From Micrasema longulum (lineage: Eukaryota > Arthropoda > Insecta > Trichoptera > Brachycentridae): a stretch of DNA of 64,000 nucleotides. A program made the translations under genes and the position numbers. Position 1 is the first letter of the stretch. Each line of letters starts with the position of its first letter. This document shows, in pieces, positions 1 through 11,690 of this stretch. The notes beneath the pieces are model-generated. The model had not been told where the DNA came from. It saw only the letters and a program-made list of their open reading frames with translations, and ran no database searches. The stretch is from contig JAGVSM010000504.1 of the NCBI GenBank assembly GCA_022494885.1, positions 62,001-126,000 of the forward strand, given 5' to 3'.

Positions 1-1221
1 GAATACGTTTCTTCGGGGGTGCCACAAGGATCAATATTGGGCCCTACCTTGTATATAATATATGTGACAGTCATGCATAAACTATTTAACAATGTCAAAC
101 ACTATGTATACGCCGATGATACTGCTTTAGTTGTGTCTCACAGGGATCTAAAAACTGCAGAGAAATTATTGCAAGAAGACTTTTTAAACCTGCAAAAATG
201 GTCCCATGACGCAGGTTTAATAATGAACTCAAAGAAAACCTAACTTATGCACATAAGATCACCGAACTATAAAACTCACACAACACCGTTAATTTTATCA
301 CATAACTATACGTGTATCCATAGTGATATTATGCAACCGTGCATGTGTGAAAATATTGAGCAGTATGTTTATTTAGGTTTAACTACAAATTGTAATTTTA
401 AATAGGATGTACATATTAGAAAATTGTGTAAGCGATTAAGAGCAGTAAGTAAAAGAATGTATATATTAAAATATTATGTCCCTGTTAAAACTTTACAAAT
501 TATTTATATATCTCTCTCTGAATCAATTATACGATACGCTATAACTTCCTGTGGGTTATCACGTGAAAATAATATTAATTTTATTCAAACTTTGCGAAAT
601 TCTATGATCAAATTGCTACTTCATAAAGATGTATACCGCCAGAAACACAATATTTCAATATCGTTGATGTATAAATCTGTAAATAAATTATCTGTTAGGG
701 CTCTACTTTGGTACAAATTAATTTGTCAGCATGCGTCGCACTCCGAGTATAAACACAACTTGGTACATGATTACAACACCAGGTTACTAGTATGGAAGGG
801 CTAGCTGTTCCTACATATTGCAATAAATATGGCAAAAAGACACTGCAATACAGACTCAAAATCGGTAGTCAGAATGCAGAAGGGACCATATGTATTTTTT
901 TCTGTTTTTTTAGTTTTCAAAAGTTTTAATCAATATTTCAGTAAATACACATAGAATAAAATAAAAAAACACCATAATTTAGAATGGTAATTCATTATTA
1001 AAAAGCAACATTAAAATATTTTAGTTTGAGTATTAAAGTCTTGAAATTGAGTTGTATTTCAGCTCTTCTGAACATTTTTGAAAATTACAGATGGTCCCTT
1101 CTGCCATCTGACTACCGAAATATTTAACATGTCACCAAACAATATTAAAAATACTGAGATAAAAACAGAAGTGAGACGTTTGCTCAAATTATGGTTGGTA
1201 GAAAAAAATATGTATTGGTGA
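1..1221 (+). pseudogene. Non-LTR retrotransposon reverse transcriptase, C-terminal part (CR1/Jockey-like), broken
   Basis: Remains of a LINE polymerase that would copy its own RNA into DNA at a nicked target. The frame is open at the window edge. It shows the RT motif GVPQGSILGP at 16-45 and the catalytic YADD box near 109-120. Two in-frame stops, TAA at 241 and TAG at 403, each look like single-base changes. Frame 1 continues through 424-804 with a typical LINE C-terminal region (EQYVYLGL, RLRAVSKRMYILKYYVP). A shift near 805 moves the frame, after which VPTYCNKYGKKTLQYRLK reads on. A MITE interrupts it at 863-1117. Past the MITE the reading KIFNMSPNNIK continues to TGA at 1219, so this is one gene rather than several small ORFs. 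It is a 5'-truncated dead copy. The clade is judged from motifs only; CR1 and Jockey are both possible. Confidence 0.88.
863..1117. mobile_element. MITE nested in the LINE reading frame
   Basis: A 255-bp element with 27-bp inverted ends. The left end begins CGGTAGTCAG at 863 and the right end finishes CTGACTACCG at 1117, with two mismatches between the arms. It is flanked by AAAT at 859-862 and 1118-1121, which fits a 4-bp target-site duplication. Removing the element plus one AAAT rejoins the LINE codons in frame as L-K-I-F-N. There is no coding capacity, so it must have been moved by a transposase encoded elsewhere. The superfamily is not identified. Confidence 0.85.
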
Positions 1222-1400
1222 TAGTTTTTAATTTTTGATAATGTAATATGTAATGTTTTTCAACTAAAATTATTGTTAATGTAGGTTAAGTGTGAATAAT
1301 CGATGCAATTTATAAGAACCTGCTGACGAGTTGTATGTGTGCAACTCAGCAGGACTTTAATTTAAGACTATTTTGTAAATATTTTTGAAAAATAAAATCA
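1222..1400 (+). other. 3' UTR of the 1-1221 LINE, with terminal hairpin
   Basis: Non-coding tail downstream of the LINE stop codon. At 1319-1353 an imperfect hairpin pairs CCTGCTGA..AGTTG with CAACTCAGCAGG. An AATAAA signal lies at about 1390, near the presumed 3' end. A stem-loop at this position is commonly where a LINE's own reverse transcriptase recognises its RNA; that role is inferred. Confidence 0.55.
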
Positions 1401-2298
1401 TGCCTTTCGTAAGCAGTAAAAGCTAAGAGCCTAAGTTGACAATGATTTCAATAAGACACAAGAGTAGGAGTGAAGCGCACATGCGCTCTACCGCTTTTCA
1501 CACCGTAGCGCCTAATTTAGTCATTCCAAATAAACTTCTACCACGGAAAATTGGAGCATTGTGTAAATGTTACATAAACAACAAAAAAAACTTTACTCAC
1601 ATAATAGTTTACATATACTATATACATGCTCGCGTTCGCTGTGCTAATTTGTACGAAACTGATGTGCACACGCAATCGTTTTTGTTGTAATCACATTTTG
1701 TCTTCGCGAGTAAAGGTGTCGCTGTTCAAGATATCAGATCACTAATACTTGACCATCACGTGATTTCTCATAAATGTTTAAAAATCTGTTTTCGGGACAC
1801 TTAATATTTAATCGCGAACTATGCGTTCAAATTCCTAAATTATTAGACTTGTGAACCGAAACATATTTTACATTAACCGAACTGCGGTATTCGTTGGCGT
1901 ATTTATGATTCGAAGCTCTCAAACGCATCACTTTCGTCAAACCCACGCTTGTTGTCTCAAACTAATCGCAAACTATTACTGTTGTAGATACTTGAGGTTG
2001 CAAACTGCACATACATATATTATAGACATGGTGTTTACAAATCGATGTTCTCAAAAGCATCACATGTCAAACCCACGCCTTTTTTTAGTGCAACAGTTGA
2101 TTGCTGGCATAGCCAGTCAATTAAAATAATAAATGGTATCGTAATAAATTTATTTACAGCGGATTTCAATAACAAAACCGTTTTATTATGAATGAGAGAT
2201 TAGAGATTTGTTCCAAAAAATTCCATCACTAGGTTATTTTCCATGGAGTTTGCCATTTTTCAATGTTCTTTTTTTCTACGCAAATACAATATAGTTAA
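1401..2298. other. No recognisable gene
   Basis: AT-rich sequence with short chance ORFs at 1436-1690 and 1851-2129 that resemble no family I know. No terminal repeats, tRNA-like box or tandem array seen. Confidence 0.4.
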
Positions 2299-2548
2299 TT
2301 AACAAATTACAACAGGGATGCAGAATACCTTAAATAAGGGAGTATGGAAGTCTAGCCATTTACAGGGCTTATGACTTGTCGTTGGCTGGTTGAAGTGGCC
2401 ACTTAGAACATAGACAAAATGGTGAATGTTACACAGTGTGTAAAGTGGCCACTTAAACCAGCCAATGACAGGTCATAAGCCCTATAAATGCTTAGACTTC
2501 CATACTCCCTTATTTAAGGTATTCTCCATCCCTGTTGTAATTTGTTAA
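2299..2548. mobile_element. MITE family A, full-length foldback copy
   Basis: A 250-bp element with long imperfect inverted arms of more than 100 bp. It begins TTAACAAATTACAACAGGG and ends with its reverse complement. Both ends carry TTAA, so either a TTAA or a TA target preference is possible. Internal landmarks are TATGGAAGTCTAGCC, GGGCTTATGAC and AGTGGCCACTTA. Related full or half copies lie at 21495, 26412, 46409 and 56150. No ORF. Confidence 0.85.
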
Positions 2549-3405
2549 TCCAAATGACTCCTGAGGGGGTGAAATCCAGTCTTTTGTCTACGAACATTTG
2601 GACAAACTCAAATATTGTAATATAGTTAATGTTGAATCATGGAACCTGTTTTTTTGGGAATATTTTGGGTAACACAAATGTTTTGGCAATCGTGATTAAA
2701 AAATCCTCTCTGCAATTTAATTTATACAATAACTAATTCTACACACATGCCGTAAAATTAACAGTCCATACATAATTGATTAATGTGTGAAAGAATACGC
2801 TGTATAAATTTTAGTATTCTTAGTGTTGAATTCAGTGGGTTTTTTGTTGATAATGTAAGTCCTTTGTTTTCTTGCACGGTATAACGAGACGTATGCTCGA
2901 AATACAAATGTATTATACAGGAATTCGTTAAGTCCAGCCAGTCGTACTCTTCACGCCTAGTTAACTTTATTATTTCTGTTTTGTTTGTTTTTATAGCGAT
3001 TTCATTACCCCCGAAATAAGTCCAGTGGGAATGTGAGGGCTGTGTGAGTTTACCACACGAAATGACCTTAACATTGTATGAGCTGTGCTCAAGTTCCGCT
3101 TCATTGACGTGTCACCGACGTACTGCAGGTTTAATTTTCGTAATAGTTTTGTTCAAATACAGTTTTAAACAAATAATATCATACGTTTTGAAATCTTAGT
3201 ATTCTTGAAAAATAAAATAATAAATACGACGAAACATTTAGGGTCCTGACCATCTCCTAGAAACTTTTACTCTCCTGTCTCCGGCTGTTGCTTTCTAGTT
3301 CTTGATTTCCAAAGATCTGTATTTTTCTTCACACAATCCATCTGCCTCGATTTAATAATAACGAATAAACATTTTATTCCACAAAGCAAGTAGGGGAGTG
3401 CAATG
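2549..3405. other. No recognisable gene
   Basis: AT-rich, with only short ORFs and no repeat structure that I can identify. Confidence 0.4.
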
Positions 3406-3591
3406 CTATGCTTTCCATTGATTTATTTTTGTAAGCTTTCTACGTTTTATGTTATAAGTTTTATTTGAGGGTTTTTTAACAAGTCCAACCACTTCAGATA
3501 CTTCTCTGATAAATTTAGCCACGGTTATACTGAAAGAATCGGGAGGTTTGATTATTTTCCGCCTTTCGTTTAAAACCAACCTATCGTGCAT
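3406..3591 (-). pseudogene. Possible helix-turn-helix fragment of a transposon protein
   Basis: A 61-codon minus-strand ORF. Residues from about 17 read PPDSFSITVAKFIREVSEVV followed by GLVKKPSNKT. This is reminiscent of the insect transposon HTH pattern 'PPS..TI.R.V..F.ETGSV..KPRSG'. Just upstream in the same frame there is a stop. The resemblance is weak and from memory; a chance ORF is a real alternative. Confidence 0.22.
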
Positions 3592-5769
3592 TTCGGAGAG
3601 AATTAAAATCTATCTTTGAAACATGACCTAACGAGTGAAATCGTCTTAGTTATCCACGATTGTTGAATAGAAAATAACATGTTTAATTCTACTCACTGAA
3701 GGTTTCATTTTTAAGTTTCAGTTGCTAATCGATTCATTAGAATAAGTGTATCTAAAAGGTACTTTTCTTGTGTTGGTTTGTTTTTTGCAGTTTACTAAAT
3801 CGTGAAATTTCATTCTGAATTACGTCAAACTGCCAACGCTCATTTAGTTTCATTTGTATTTTTAATCAATGTGGTGAGTTGATGTTTTTAAAGTTACTTG
3901 AAATTAACAATATTTGTTTTGTAGTTTTGTTGGTGTATACAAAAAAGGTTTCCTTCAAAGTATAACTAATCATTGACTGCTCTATTAGGCGTTTTTTCGC
4001 AGCAAAGTATAATGTTTCTACGTCACAATTTTTTATGTGAGTATCAAAAAAAAAACAATCGCTCATTCTTTCAACAATTTTAACAAAAAGGCCTTTTTTT
4101 GTCGCATTTGAATTGTCGTGATTCAATGTTTTTTTTACATTAGTAAAGGATCTCTGTACACAATATCATTTGCCGAACGGTTACGTAGAATAAGCATGAA
4201 AATCAATTGTAATACCAATTACAAGCTTATAATAATATCATAAAAGATTAAAACTCCAGGAAACATATCAAATTCGAGTGTGAAATTAATTCGTTCACCT
4301 TGCAATCAATATCTTGCGGCAGGTAAAATATGTCTGTTAGATACATAACAAGGCTTAAAAACATTTTGCTATTGATCATACATGCGTTTCATCGCGGATC
4401 TATTAATTATTACGTCAGTTTGATAATAAATCTTTTCGTTTATAGGCTATTTTAATGCGTTGATAGACTACTGCCCTTTGTAGTGAAACGTTTTGACGTG
4501 TAACGGGTAGTTTCCCGCCTTAACTGACAGGTTCCCGCGCGCCGCCATATTGTCTTGTTGCTCCCTCTGGTTAGAGAGAATTCTCTGAGGAATGTTTGAG
4601 CCGAAACGAGATTTTTATCGTGATATTTGTTATTATTAACGTGGAAAGGAATTTAATCTCTGGCTGACTCCTTACTGCGCTGCGATAAACAGTTCTTTAG
4701 TTACCTGGATGGGTGTTTATTAGTATGTCTCAACTTATCTAGAAGTTAGTAAATAGTTTCGTTGCTGGCGGCGAACCCTTTTTCTGTTTTTTACACCACC
4801 AAGCTACATTATAATTTCAGTATCTCTTATTTTAAATAACTGCCTTAAAATAATCCTTCACATGAAACTACATCGCACCTTTATAACGAAAACGAATTAA
4901 CTCAAAAAAACTGTTAAGATCATAAAACGACTTCAATGAACATTTTCCTTCTTTCTGCATTAAATTAATGCAACATTCTGGTGGGAATAGGACAAAACCG
5001 TTACAGCGGTCTCTTTTTTACTTAAAGAATTTAGGTTCCGGAGTACGGAAGCGACGCTATGAGTGTTGTGTTTATATTGCTGTGTGAAGGTCGCAACGCA
5101 GACAAACATACAGTGACCGAAAGCCGGTTGAGTCGATTTTATTCCGACACATATGGCATGTTTACCTATTTAAAAAAAATATAAAACGACCAATTTACTT
5201 TGTGATTGTTTCGTTCCGACTTACCGATAATCTTAGTCACTTATTTAAGTTAATGTTATTTTATTATTTAAATTATCGATAATCTTAGTGACTTATTAAC
5301 GTTTATGTCATAAAAACATGTGTTTTGTGACCTGATCTGACCTAATAAAGATTATGTCATTTTCTTTTTTATCAAAGTGCATCTGTTTGTTTGATTTTTT
5401 TCAATCTTATAATGACTCATTAAATAAATGTCTTGTTTAAACTTATAATAATTTATTTTTATCACAATTTTTTTCATAGATTCATAGCTGAATGTCTTCG
5501 GTATAAATTTTAACTTAACATTTGGTGTTTACTTCGAAAAATATGAAACAATCGACGAAATAATACAAAGGTGTCACAATTTACATTCTTCTTTTGCAGT
5601 TTTCCAAAAAGTTGGTTCTTTGAGTCGAGTCGTTTTCGTCCTAAAAGTGCGCATAATCGTTCTTCTTTTTATCTAGTAGTACAACTTTTTAAATATTGAA
5701 AATAAAAGATTATTATAAACTTAGCACAAAATATTTTTTTTAGTCGGGATATTTCTAATATACTGATAC
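3592..5769. other. Non-coding; one small GC-rich patch
   Basis: Mostly AT-rich with poly-A and poly-T runs. The minus-strand ORF 3866-4126 has no recognisable motif. A GC-rich patch at about 4508-4570 contains GCGCGCCGCCATATTG followed by CTCCCTCTGG, which could be regulatory but proves nothing alone. Confidence 0.4.
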
Positions 5770-5772
5770 TTA

Positions 5773-5880
5773 TACCCGTATGCAGAGACAAAACTTAAGG
5801 TGAGGAAAGTACATTCTATTGTCTTCACCGTCACCAGAATGTACTTTCCTTACCTTAAGTTTTGTCTCTGCATACGGGTA
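5773..5880. mobile_element. Near-perfect palindromic MITE (PIF/Harbinger-like target site)
   Basis: A 108-bp foldback with arms of about 46 bp and a loop of about 18 bases. It starts TACCCGTATGCAGAG and ends with its reverse complement; only one arm mismatch is visible (GGTGAGG against GGTAAGG). TTA at 5770-5772 and 5881-5883 flanks it, matching the 3-bp TWA duplications of PIF/Harbinger elements. No coding capacity. Confidence 0.8.
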
Positions 5881-5883
5881 TTA

Positions 5884-6734
5884 GTTTTTGTGAGAAAAAA
5901 GATTTAAAAAAAAAAAATGTTTCCTTATTTTTTTTTGTTTTGTTTGAAATTTTACCCGGTTTACATGGGTACATACTCCGCTCCAAGCCAGGCAATCATA
6001 ATTTAATATTGATTTATTTGCATGTAAATTTATTTAAATAATAAGAAACAAAAGAGTGAAAAATACGTATTCAAATACATAAAGTACGTTTTACATTTTT
6101 AAATAATTTACTGTCATTAAATTTGTGAACGAAATAAACTTAAATAAAATATCGCGCTAGTTCAGATGAGGACATTGTTTTATTTATTTAATTTAGAATG
6201 AAAGTAATTAAGAGGTGATGTTTTAGGATAAACTTATTTTTATACTAAATCATTCATTATGGTTTGTAATTGAAAACCACGAAAAAATCATTTTTATAAC
6301 TTTTGTTATCGATTTTGATATTTTTCTCATTAATTTAAAAATAACCTCATAAATTCTAAGCTAACAAGGCAACCGTGGTATAAATTAACACTTAGGTGTT
6401 TTGGGCATAAATATTTTTTACAATACCCTTCCACAGGTATTCGCCGTATTTTAGACCCTCTATAAAAACCCCAACTTCGAGGTTTCTTTTTGTTTTAAAA
6501 TATATTTTTACCAAAGGTTTTGCACTATTGTATTTCTTGTCGATATTTTTAGGTTTTTAATTAACGATCCATTTTAATGATGATCCACGTAGGTATTTCA
6601 ATACATTAATCAATATCATGATTATGTCCGATTCGAGATATAAATCTAAATAGATGTTACGCCTCTTTCGTGATAAATATCAGTCAGAAATAATATACAG
6701 CAAACTGCTGCTGTATCGTCTAAATTCTAGGTCT
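5884..6734. other. No recognisable gene
   Basis: AT-rich with poly-A near 5905-5920. No ORF or repeat structure recognised. Confidence 0.4.
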
Positions 6735-7183
6735 CAGGTTCCCAAACTTATTTAAACTACTGCCCCCTTTTCAGAATAATTATAACTCAACGCCCCCCCT
6801 ATATATTTTTTTTCTTAATTTACATAAAACGGAAATGCTGTTGTTTAAAAAAAATCAGATCGAATGTATCATAAATTAAAAATATCGTGTTCTATTTTAG
6901 TCAGCAGCAACCGCAAATCCCCGAGGTTAACTATTTGCAGTCCGTTCCTTTTTTGACGTTAAGCGCGCTTAAGAAAATAATTATTAATGCACGCTCATAT
7001 CACAAATCAAAAACATAGTTTTCAAATTCGAAAATGTAACCAAACGTATATTTTTTAAGGTTAAAATTTTATATCTCGATGCCCTTTTTTACTTCCAATG
7101 CCCTCCTACTTCCGCCAGGACCAGCATTGCCTCATTGGTCCCCTTCAGCGCCCCCACGGGGGCGTGCCTACTTTGGAAATCTG
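6735..7183. mobile_element. Non-autonomous hAT-like element
   Basis: About 449 bp bounded by CAGGTTCCCAAACT on the left and, inverted, CTTTGGAAATCTG on the right. C-rich subterminal blocks (ACTGCCCCCTTTTC, GCGCCCCCACGGGGGCG) are typical of a widespread animal hAT-type MITE group. No clear 8-bp duplication is visible, so the exact ends are uncertain. Confidence 0.55.
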
Positions 7184-8518
7184 TGATACAGATCGTATTT
7201 TGATTCAATGTAATATCGAATCCACTGATTCATGTCTTTCCATTTATCGCTGTTAAAACAATGCCAAATTAAAACACGATTACTAAAATTTCAAATACCC
7301 AAGACCACTATGAATATATATGATCTTTTCATATCTTCTTTATGATTGATTGATCGATTTATTACAATATGGAGTTTTGACAGAAGCACAATTCACAGGA
7401 AATCAGGAAATTGTCTTTGTGTTGTTATTGGCTAAGTAATATTTGCATCCAAAAGATGTATACATCGTGTTAAGATCGTCAATTTATAAAAACAGTATTA
7501 TAATGATGAGATACGCGTTTTTCTACTATTATTTATATATATATATATATATCATGTGCTGTCCGTTCATAGATTGGATGGAACCAATGCTTCCCTATAA
7601 ATTTGACTTCTGAACAATCATGTAGGTACCAATTTTTTTGTTATATAATAAAATCATCCATCAGAGAACTTATCTTTTTAGTAACTACCAAATATTTTTT
7701 AATTAGTTTCTTTAAATCGTAGCGATCTGAGATGAGTTCGATGTTCATACATTAATAATTCCTAAAAAATTGCCACAAGCCCACACACAACCTTTTGTTT
7801 GCGCTGTTGTGCGCTAACTGAAGTAAAATTCACTGCTTTCCGTCTAATTCCAAAATAAGGAACTGCATAGATCTATTAGTTCCCGTGAGGCGTTCGCGCA
7901 GTACTGAATTCACAAATCCGCGCATCCGCAAATTAATCTTTAGTAGCCATATAAAAGCAATTCTAACAAACCAATCCATCTTAATTTTTCATAAATTGTG
8001 ACTTAAGCACTTAAATCAGTTGACAAGATTGTGTTATAATATTAAACCATGCAATATAACTAATGTTAAAATTATTGCATAAAATTGCCTTTAAGTTGAT
8101 ATCAAAGCACTTAATTCGAATTACCGTGTAAGTGGTAGGCACATGTTTTACCCATGTATATACAAAGTTACTGCTTCCCTAATCGGAAACATCACCGCAC
8201 GTCCCTGATATATTTATAATTGCTGTTTCTCTGTGATTTTAATGATGACCAACAAATTTGTTTATTTATTACCGCACTTTAACATTTTGAAAAACTGGTT
8301 AGTATTTTCTGACGCCTAACTTATTTCGACCAAATCTACGAAGGTATTAAAAAAATATTATATCGATGCCTTAGAACAGTATTGTCCTTATAGGAACTGA
8401 GATCCGTACAAATATTATGTATACCACTTCGCCTGTTTGACTTATCATTAGTGCATAAGTAATAAATATAGACATTGATAGATCAATTTATTATTTGCGT
8501 TTTTTTCAATATACAGGT
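7184..8518. other. No recognisable gene; AT microsatellite
   Basis: AT-rich non-coding DNA. A pure (AT)n run lies at 7533-7552. Nothing else stands out. Confidence 0.45.
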
Positions 8519-9090
8519 TGGCTAGAGAAGTGACGTCTATAGGTAAAATATAGGTGCCTCATATTAAGGGGTATCTGAATCACCCCCATGTTTGTTCCGC
8601 GATGTTGACAAAATAGCACTTAAAGGCTTTTTCTCTGAAATCAGCCTTTAAAGATCCTGAAGATAAGTACTACTTTTTTTTTTATTATTACGAAAGCTTC
8701 GAGTCTAACGCAATTTTAAAAATTACTCTGAAACTATGAAATTGCTTTTTCAGATTTTAAATTTTAAGTTGAGAGTTCAAGTCTGACTCGCTCAAACTTA
8801 AATACTGCATTTTAGGACTAAACTTTTGTAGCTTCCGTTAATGTTACGAAACTGATTATTTTATGCGTGAAAGTACAATTTTTTAAACATGAGTAATAAA
8901 AAGAATCTTGAAAAACCTTCCAGAATTAAAAAAAAAAGAATTAAAAACCGGTCAATAATTTTCAAAAACTCATTTAAGAAATCATAACTCGAAAACTACG
9001 CAAAATCGCGGGGCATACGTGGAGGTGATTCGGATACCCCTCAATAGGTGGCACTTACATTTTTCCTTTAGACGTTAAATCTCCTGACAT
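8519..9090. mobile_element. Degenerate foldback element
   Basis: Two inverted arms of about 65 bp enclose about 430 bp. The left arm carries GTGACGTCTATAGG and AAGGGGTATCTGAATCAC (8530-8583). The right arm carries GTGATTCGGATACCCCTC and CTTTAGACGTTAAAT (9027-9080). By eye the arms are roughly 80% identical. No coding capacity, no clear target duplication. Confidence 0.65.
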
Positions 9091-9436
9091 CATGTATGTA
9101 TAAGTATCTACGTATCACGTCCCAAATAAAATATTTTTGAAAACAACTGCGTCGTTTGAAACGCACAACACAGTAATATTCTCTAAGTCTTTTCCCAACT
9201 CTTTGTCTTTGAGTATTTCTTTAATGTATATGATCCATTGTCGCACTGTGCAGCCCAAGATAACTTACTAATAACGCAAGTTCGCACAATGCAGCAGCAG
9301 TTCTAATGCCGGTGCATTCCGTTCCCCGTTGACCGCCGGCCGTTGAATCTCCCTCACCGGAAGCCGCGTTTCGTTACTCCTGTATCTCCCGAGATCTGGG
9401 ATTCGGATGCGTCACAGTCACATACCCGCCTTTAGG

Positions 9437-10705
9437 CCAGGGTTGCCACATTCGGAAAGAAAAAAACATATCCGTTAAAAAACCAGAAAAAAATCAGGAA
9501 TTGAAATTTTAGCGTTTTATTGATTTACTAAAATGTTTCGAATTGGGTGATTTTTTTAACCTATTCGAAAATAATCGTGATCTGTTTGTTTGCGACAGTA
9601 CCATAGGACCTCAAGCCGGATAGGAAGTTTATTATACTACGACTCTCGACTGTATCTTCAGTAAGTACAAAAATAATAATAGTTACCGTGTCCAATTTCT
9701 TATATATCATTATCATCAATCCCCTTTCCGCACCTGATGGTGCGTAAGGCACTGTACCAATAAATACATTTTAGAGTATCTCGATCATCTGTTACATACT
9801 GAATTCTTCACCCGTCCAAACACAACCCACAAAACTGCTTAAATATATAGCTCGGTTTTTTTATAATAAATAATCTAAGGGGCGTTTTGCGGTTTATTTT
9901 TCCCTTACACATTATTTTTTTGCAATTATTTTACACATCATTTTCTACACTTAATTAACTTAACAATAATATTGATTTACAGTTAGATTAAATAAAATTT
10001 AATATTTTTATTTATTTTATTTTATTTGGGAAACCAACAGTTCTACATACATATTTATAGTAAACGAACAGATATAGTGTATAAACTCAGAACCAATAAC
10101 AGATTTCCACAAAGCATACAAAGTTAGTAAATAAAATATATTACATATTATATAAATACATATAAGTTTATACATATAAAAATGTTATTTTTATGTACTC
10201 GTATATATTTTTCAATAATCAATTTTTTAAATATTTTTAATAGAACAGTAATTATTATAAATTGGGCGAGATTACGACAAGGATGCTTGAAGGATATATC
10301 TACAAAATAAGTCAAATGTGTGTAGATTTAGAGAAAATAATATGCCTTCAAAGCAACTTAAATATGAGATATACGAGCTTCAAGATAGATATTGAATATA
10401 AACTTGCATTATACCTATGTAAATAATAAAATTTGACGGTGGGTGGTAATTATTAATTTATTAATACGAAAAAACTTATTAATTATCACTAGTTATCACA
10501 CAAGTAAATAATTGACTTGAATGTTTTCTGTAGTTTAAAGCCAATTGTGTACCAATAGAGGGGATAAACCTTGTTTCCTCCTATAAATATATTTTTTAAA
10601 TGTTTTGGCGTTTTACTAAAACAAAAAAAAACAGACTAAAATTTTATCAGAATCCTGATAAGAGCTTAAATATCCTGACGATTTTCTGACCTTTGGTAAC
10701 CCTAG
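9437..10705. mobile_element. hAT-like element remnant, about 1.27 kb
   Basis: Left end CCAGGGTTGCCA and right end, inverted, CTAGGGTTACCA match the CAGGGTTGCCA-type ends of insect hAT elements. Flanking TTTAGG (9431-9436) and TTCAGG (10706-10711) could be a decayed target duplication. The interior is AT-rich without a transposase frame and contains a SINE fragment at 9709-9765. Confidence 0.5.
9709..9765 (-). repeat. SINE family A, 3' fragment
   Basis: On the minus strand this reads as the 3' part of SINE A: TGCCTTACGCACCATCAGG, then GTGCGGAAAGGGG, then a degenerate ATGAT tail. It is nested in the 9437-10705 element. The minus-strand ORF over it is not a gene. Confidence 0.6.
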
Positions 10706-11209
10706 TTCAGGCTGACTACCGGTTAGACCACAATTGCGAACGAGATCTTCTCATCTAGTGCACTAATCTCCCCTCCGCCGTTTAGATATCAGAAGCGGTT
10801 ACGCAAAATTGAATATCTTATTGAACAGAACACTGGAAATAATTAGATCAATTTATAGCTTGGTTCAAACTATCAATTAAATATCATAACTGGGACTACT
10901 GATAAATGATGGTGTTCTTCTGGGTTGAAATGCCGTGTGCTTTCAGCACAATTCAATATCGTCTGAAGTGCTATGCAAAGCTTTATCAATGGTAAGACCG
11001 TAAAAAATTAAGTAGTTGGTTTCATCGATTTGTTGAGGAGAAGATATGATGTATAATATTCTGTGCATTCTTATTTTTTTTATATTTTTATGTTAATAAA
11101 ACACAAGAATATATTTTTTATTTGAACCTTCCAGCCCGGGTGTTCATTAAAATATACACGAATTGTAAGTATTTTCTCTCGTACCTGCTGAAATTAAAAA
11201 AAAAATGCT
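10706..11209. other. No recognisable gene
   Basis: Intermediate to AT-rich sequence with no ORF or repeat structure that I recognise. Confidence 0.4.
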
Positions 11210-11318
11210 AATGTGATTTACCCAAATATTTCATTTTGAGGGCCATTTTTAAAGAGTTGTAAATAACTCACCATAAGAAAATGGGATCAAGTTGGGGTAA
11301 AGCGGGATCCGAGCGGTA
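11210..11318 (-). repeat. SINE family B fragment
   Basis: Shares GATTTACCCAAATATTT, GAGTTGTAAATAACTCAC and AAGTTGGGGTA with the fuller copy at 22310-22480. The tRNA-like head is broken after GCGGGATCC. Minus-strand orientation is inferred from the head position in the better copy. Confidence 0.6.
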
Positions 11319-11574
11319 AATTATTTAAAAAAATATTAGAATCATTATATCCGTATCTTTTTTTTTTTCACATTGTCGGTAACCAGCATGACACAGAAAA
11401 TTTTGTTTTCAACTTTGACAGCTGGCTTCTGGCTGGTTTGTTTGTTTTGGAGCGAATTTCTGTCGGCCCTAATACTTTATAATACTTAAGAAAAGTTTAA
11501 AACATATCAAAGTTATTATTAATATTTAAAGCATTAACTTTGTGGTCAAAAATTTTACTAAATATTATTAAATA

Positions 11575-11690
11575 TTTGTATATAACCACTTACTGACTTT
11601 TTTATATCTACCGGTTTCGAGACGTACCCGTCTCTTTGTCAGGACATCAATTAAAACAACACGAAGTTTCGTAAGTGACTTCAGCTATTA
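11575..11690. repeat. Single arm of the 18905-type foldback element
   Basis: Matches the ends of the 18905-19302 element: ACCACTTACTGACTTTT, GGTTTCGAGACG, TACCCGTCTCTTTGTCAGGA. Read on the minus strand it contains a perfect six-pair stem, GAGACG/CGTCTC, closed by GGTA and followed directly by GAAAC. No second arm is visible nearby, so this is a solo end. Confidence 0.65.

Noticed and set aside
3866..4126. 86-codon minus ORF
   Set aside because: Phenylalanine/lysine-rich translation from poly-A and poly-T runs with no recognisable motif.
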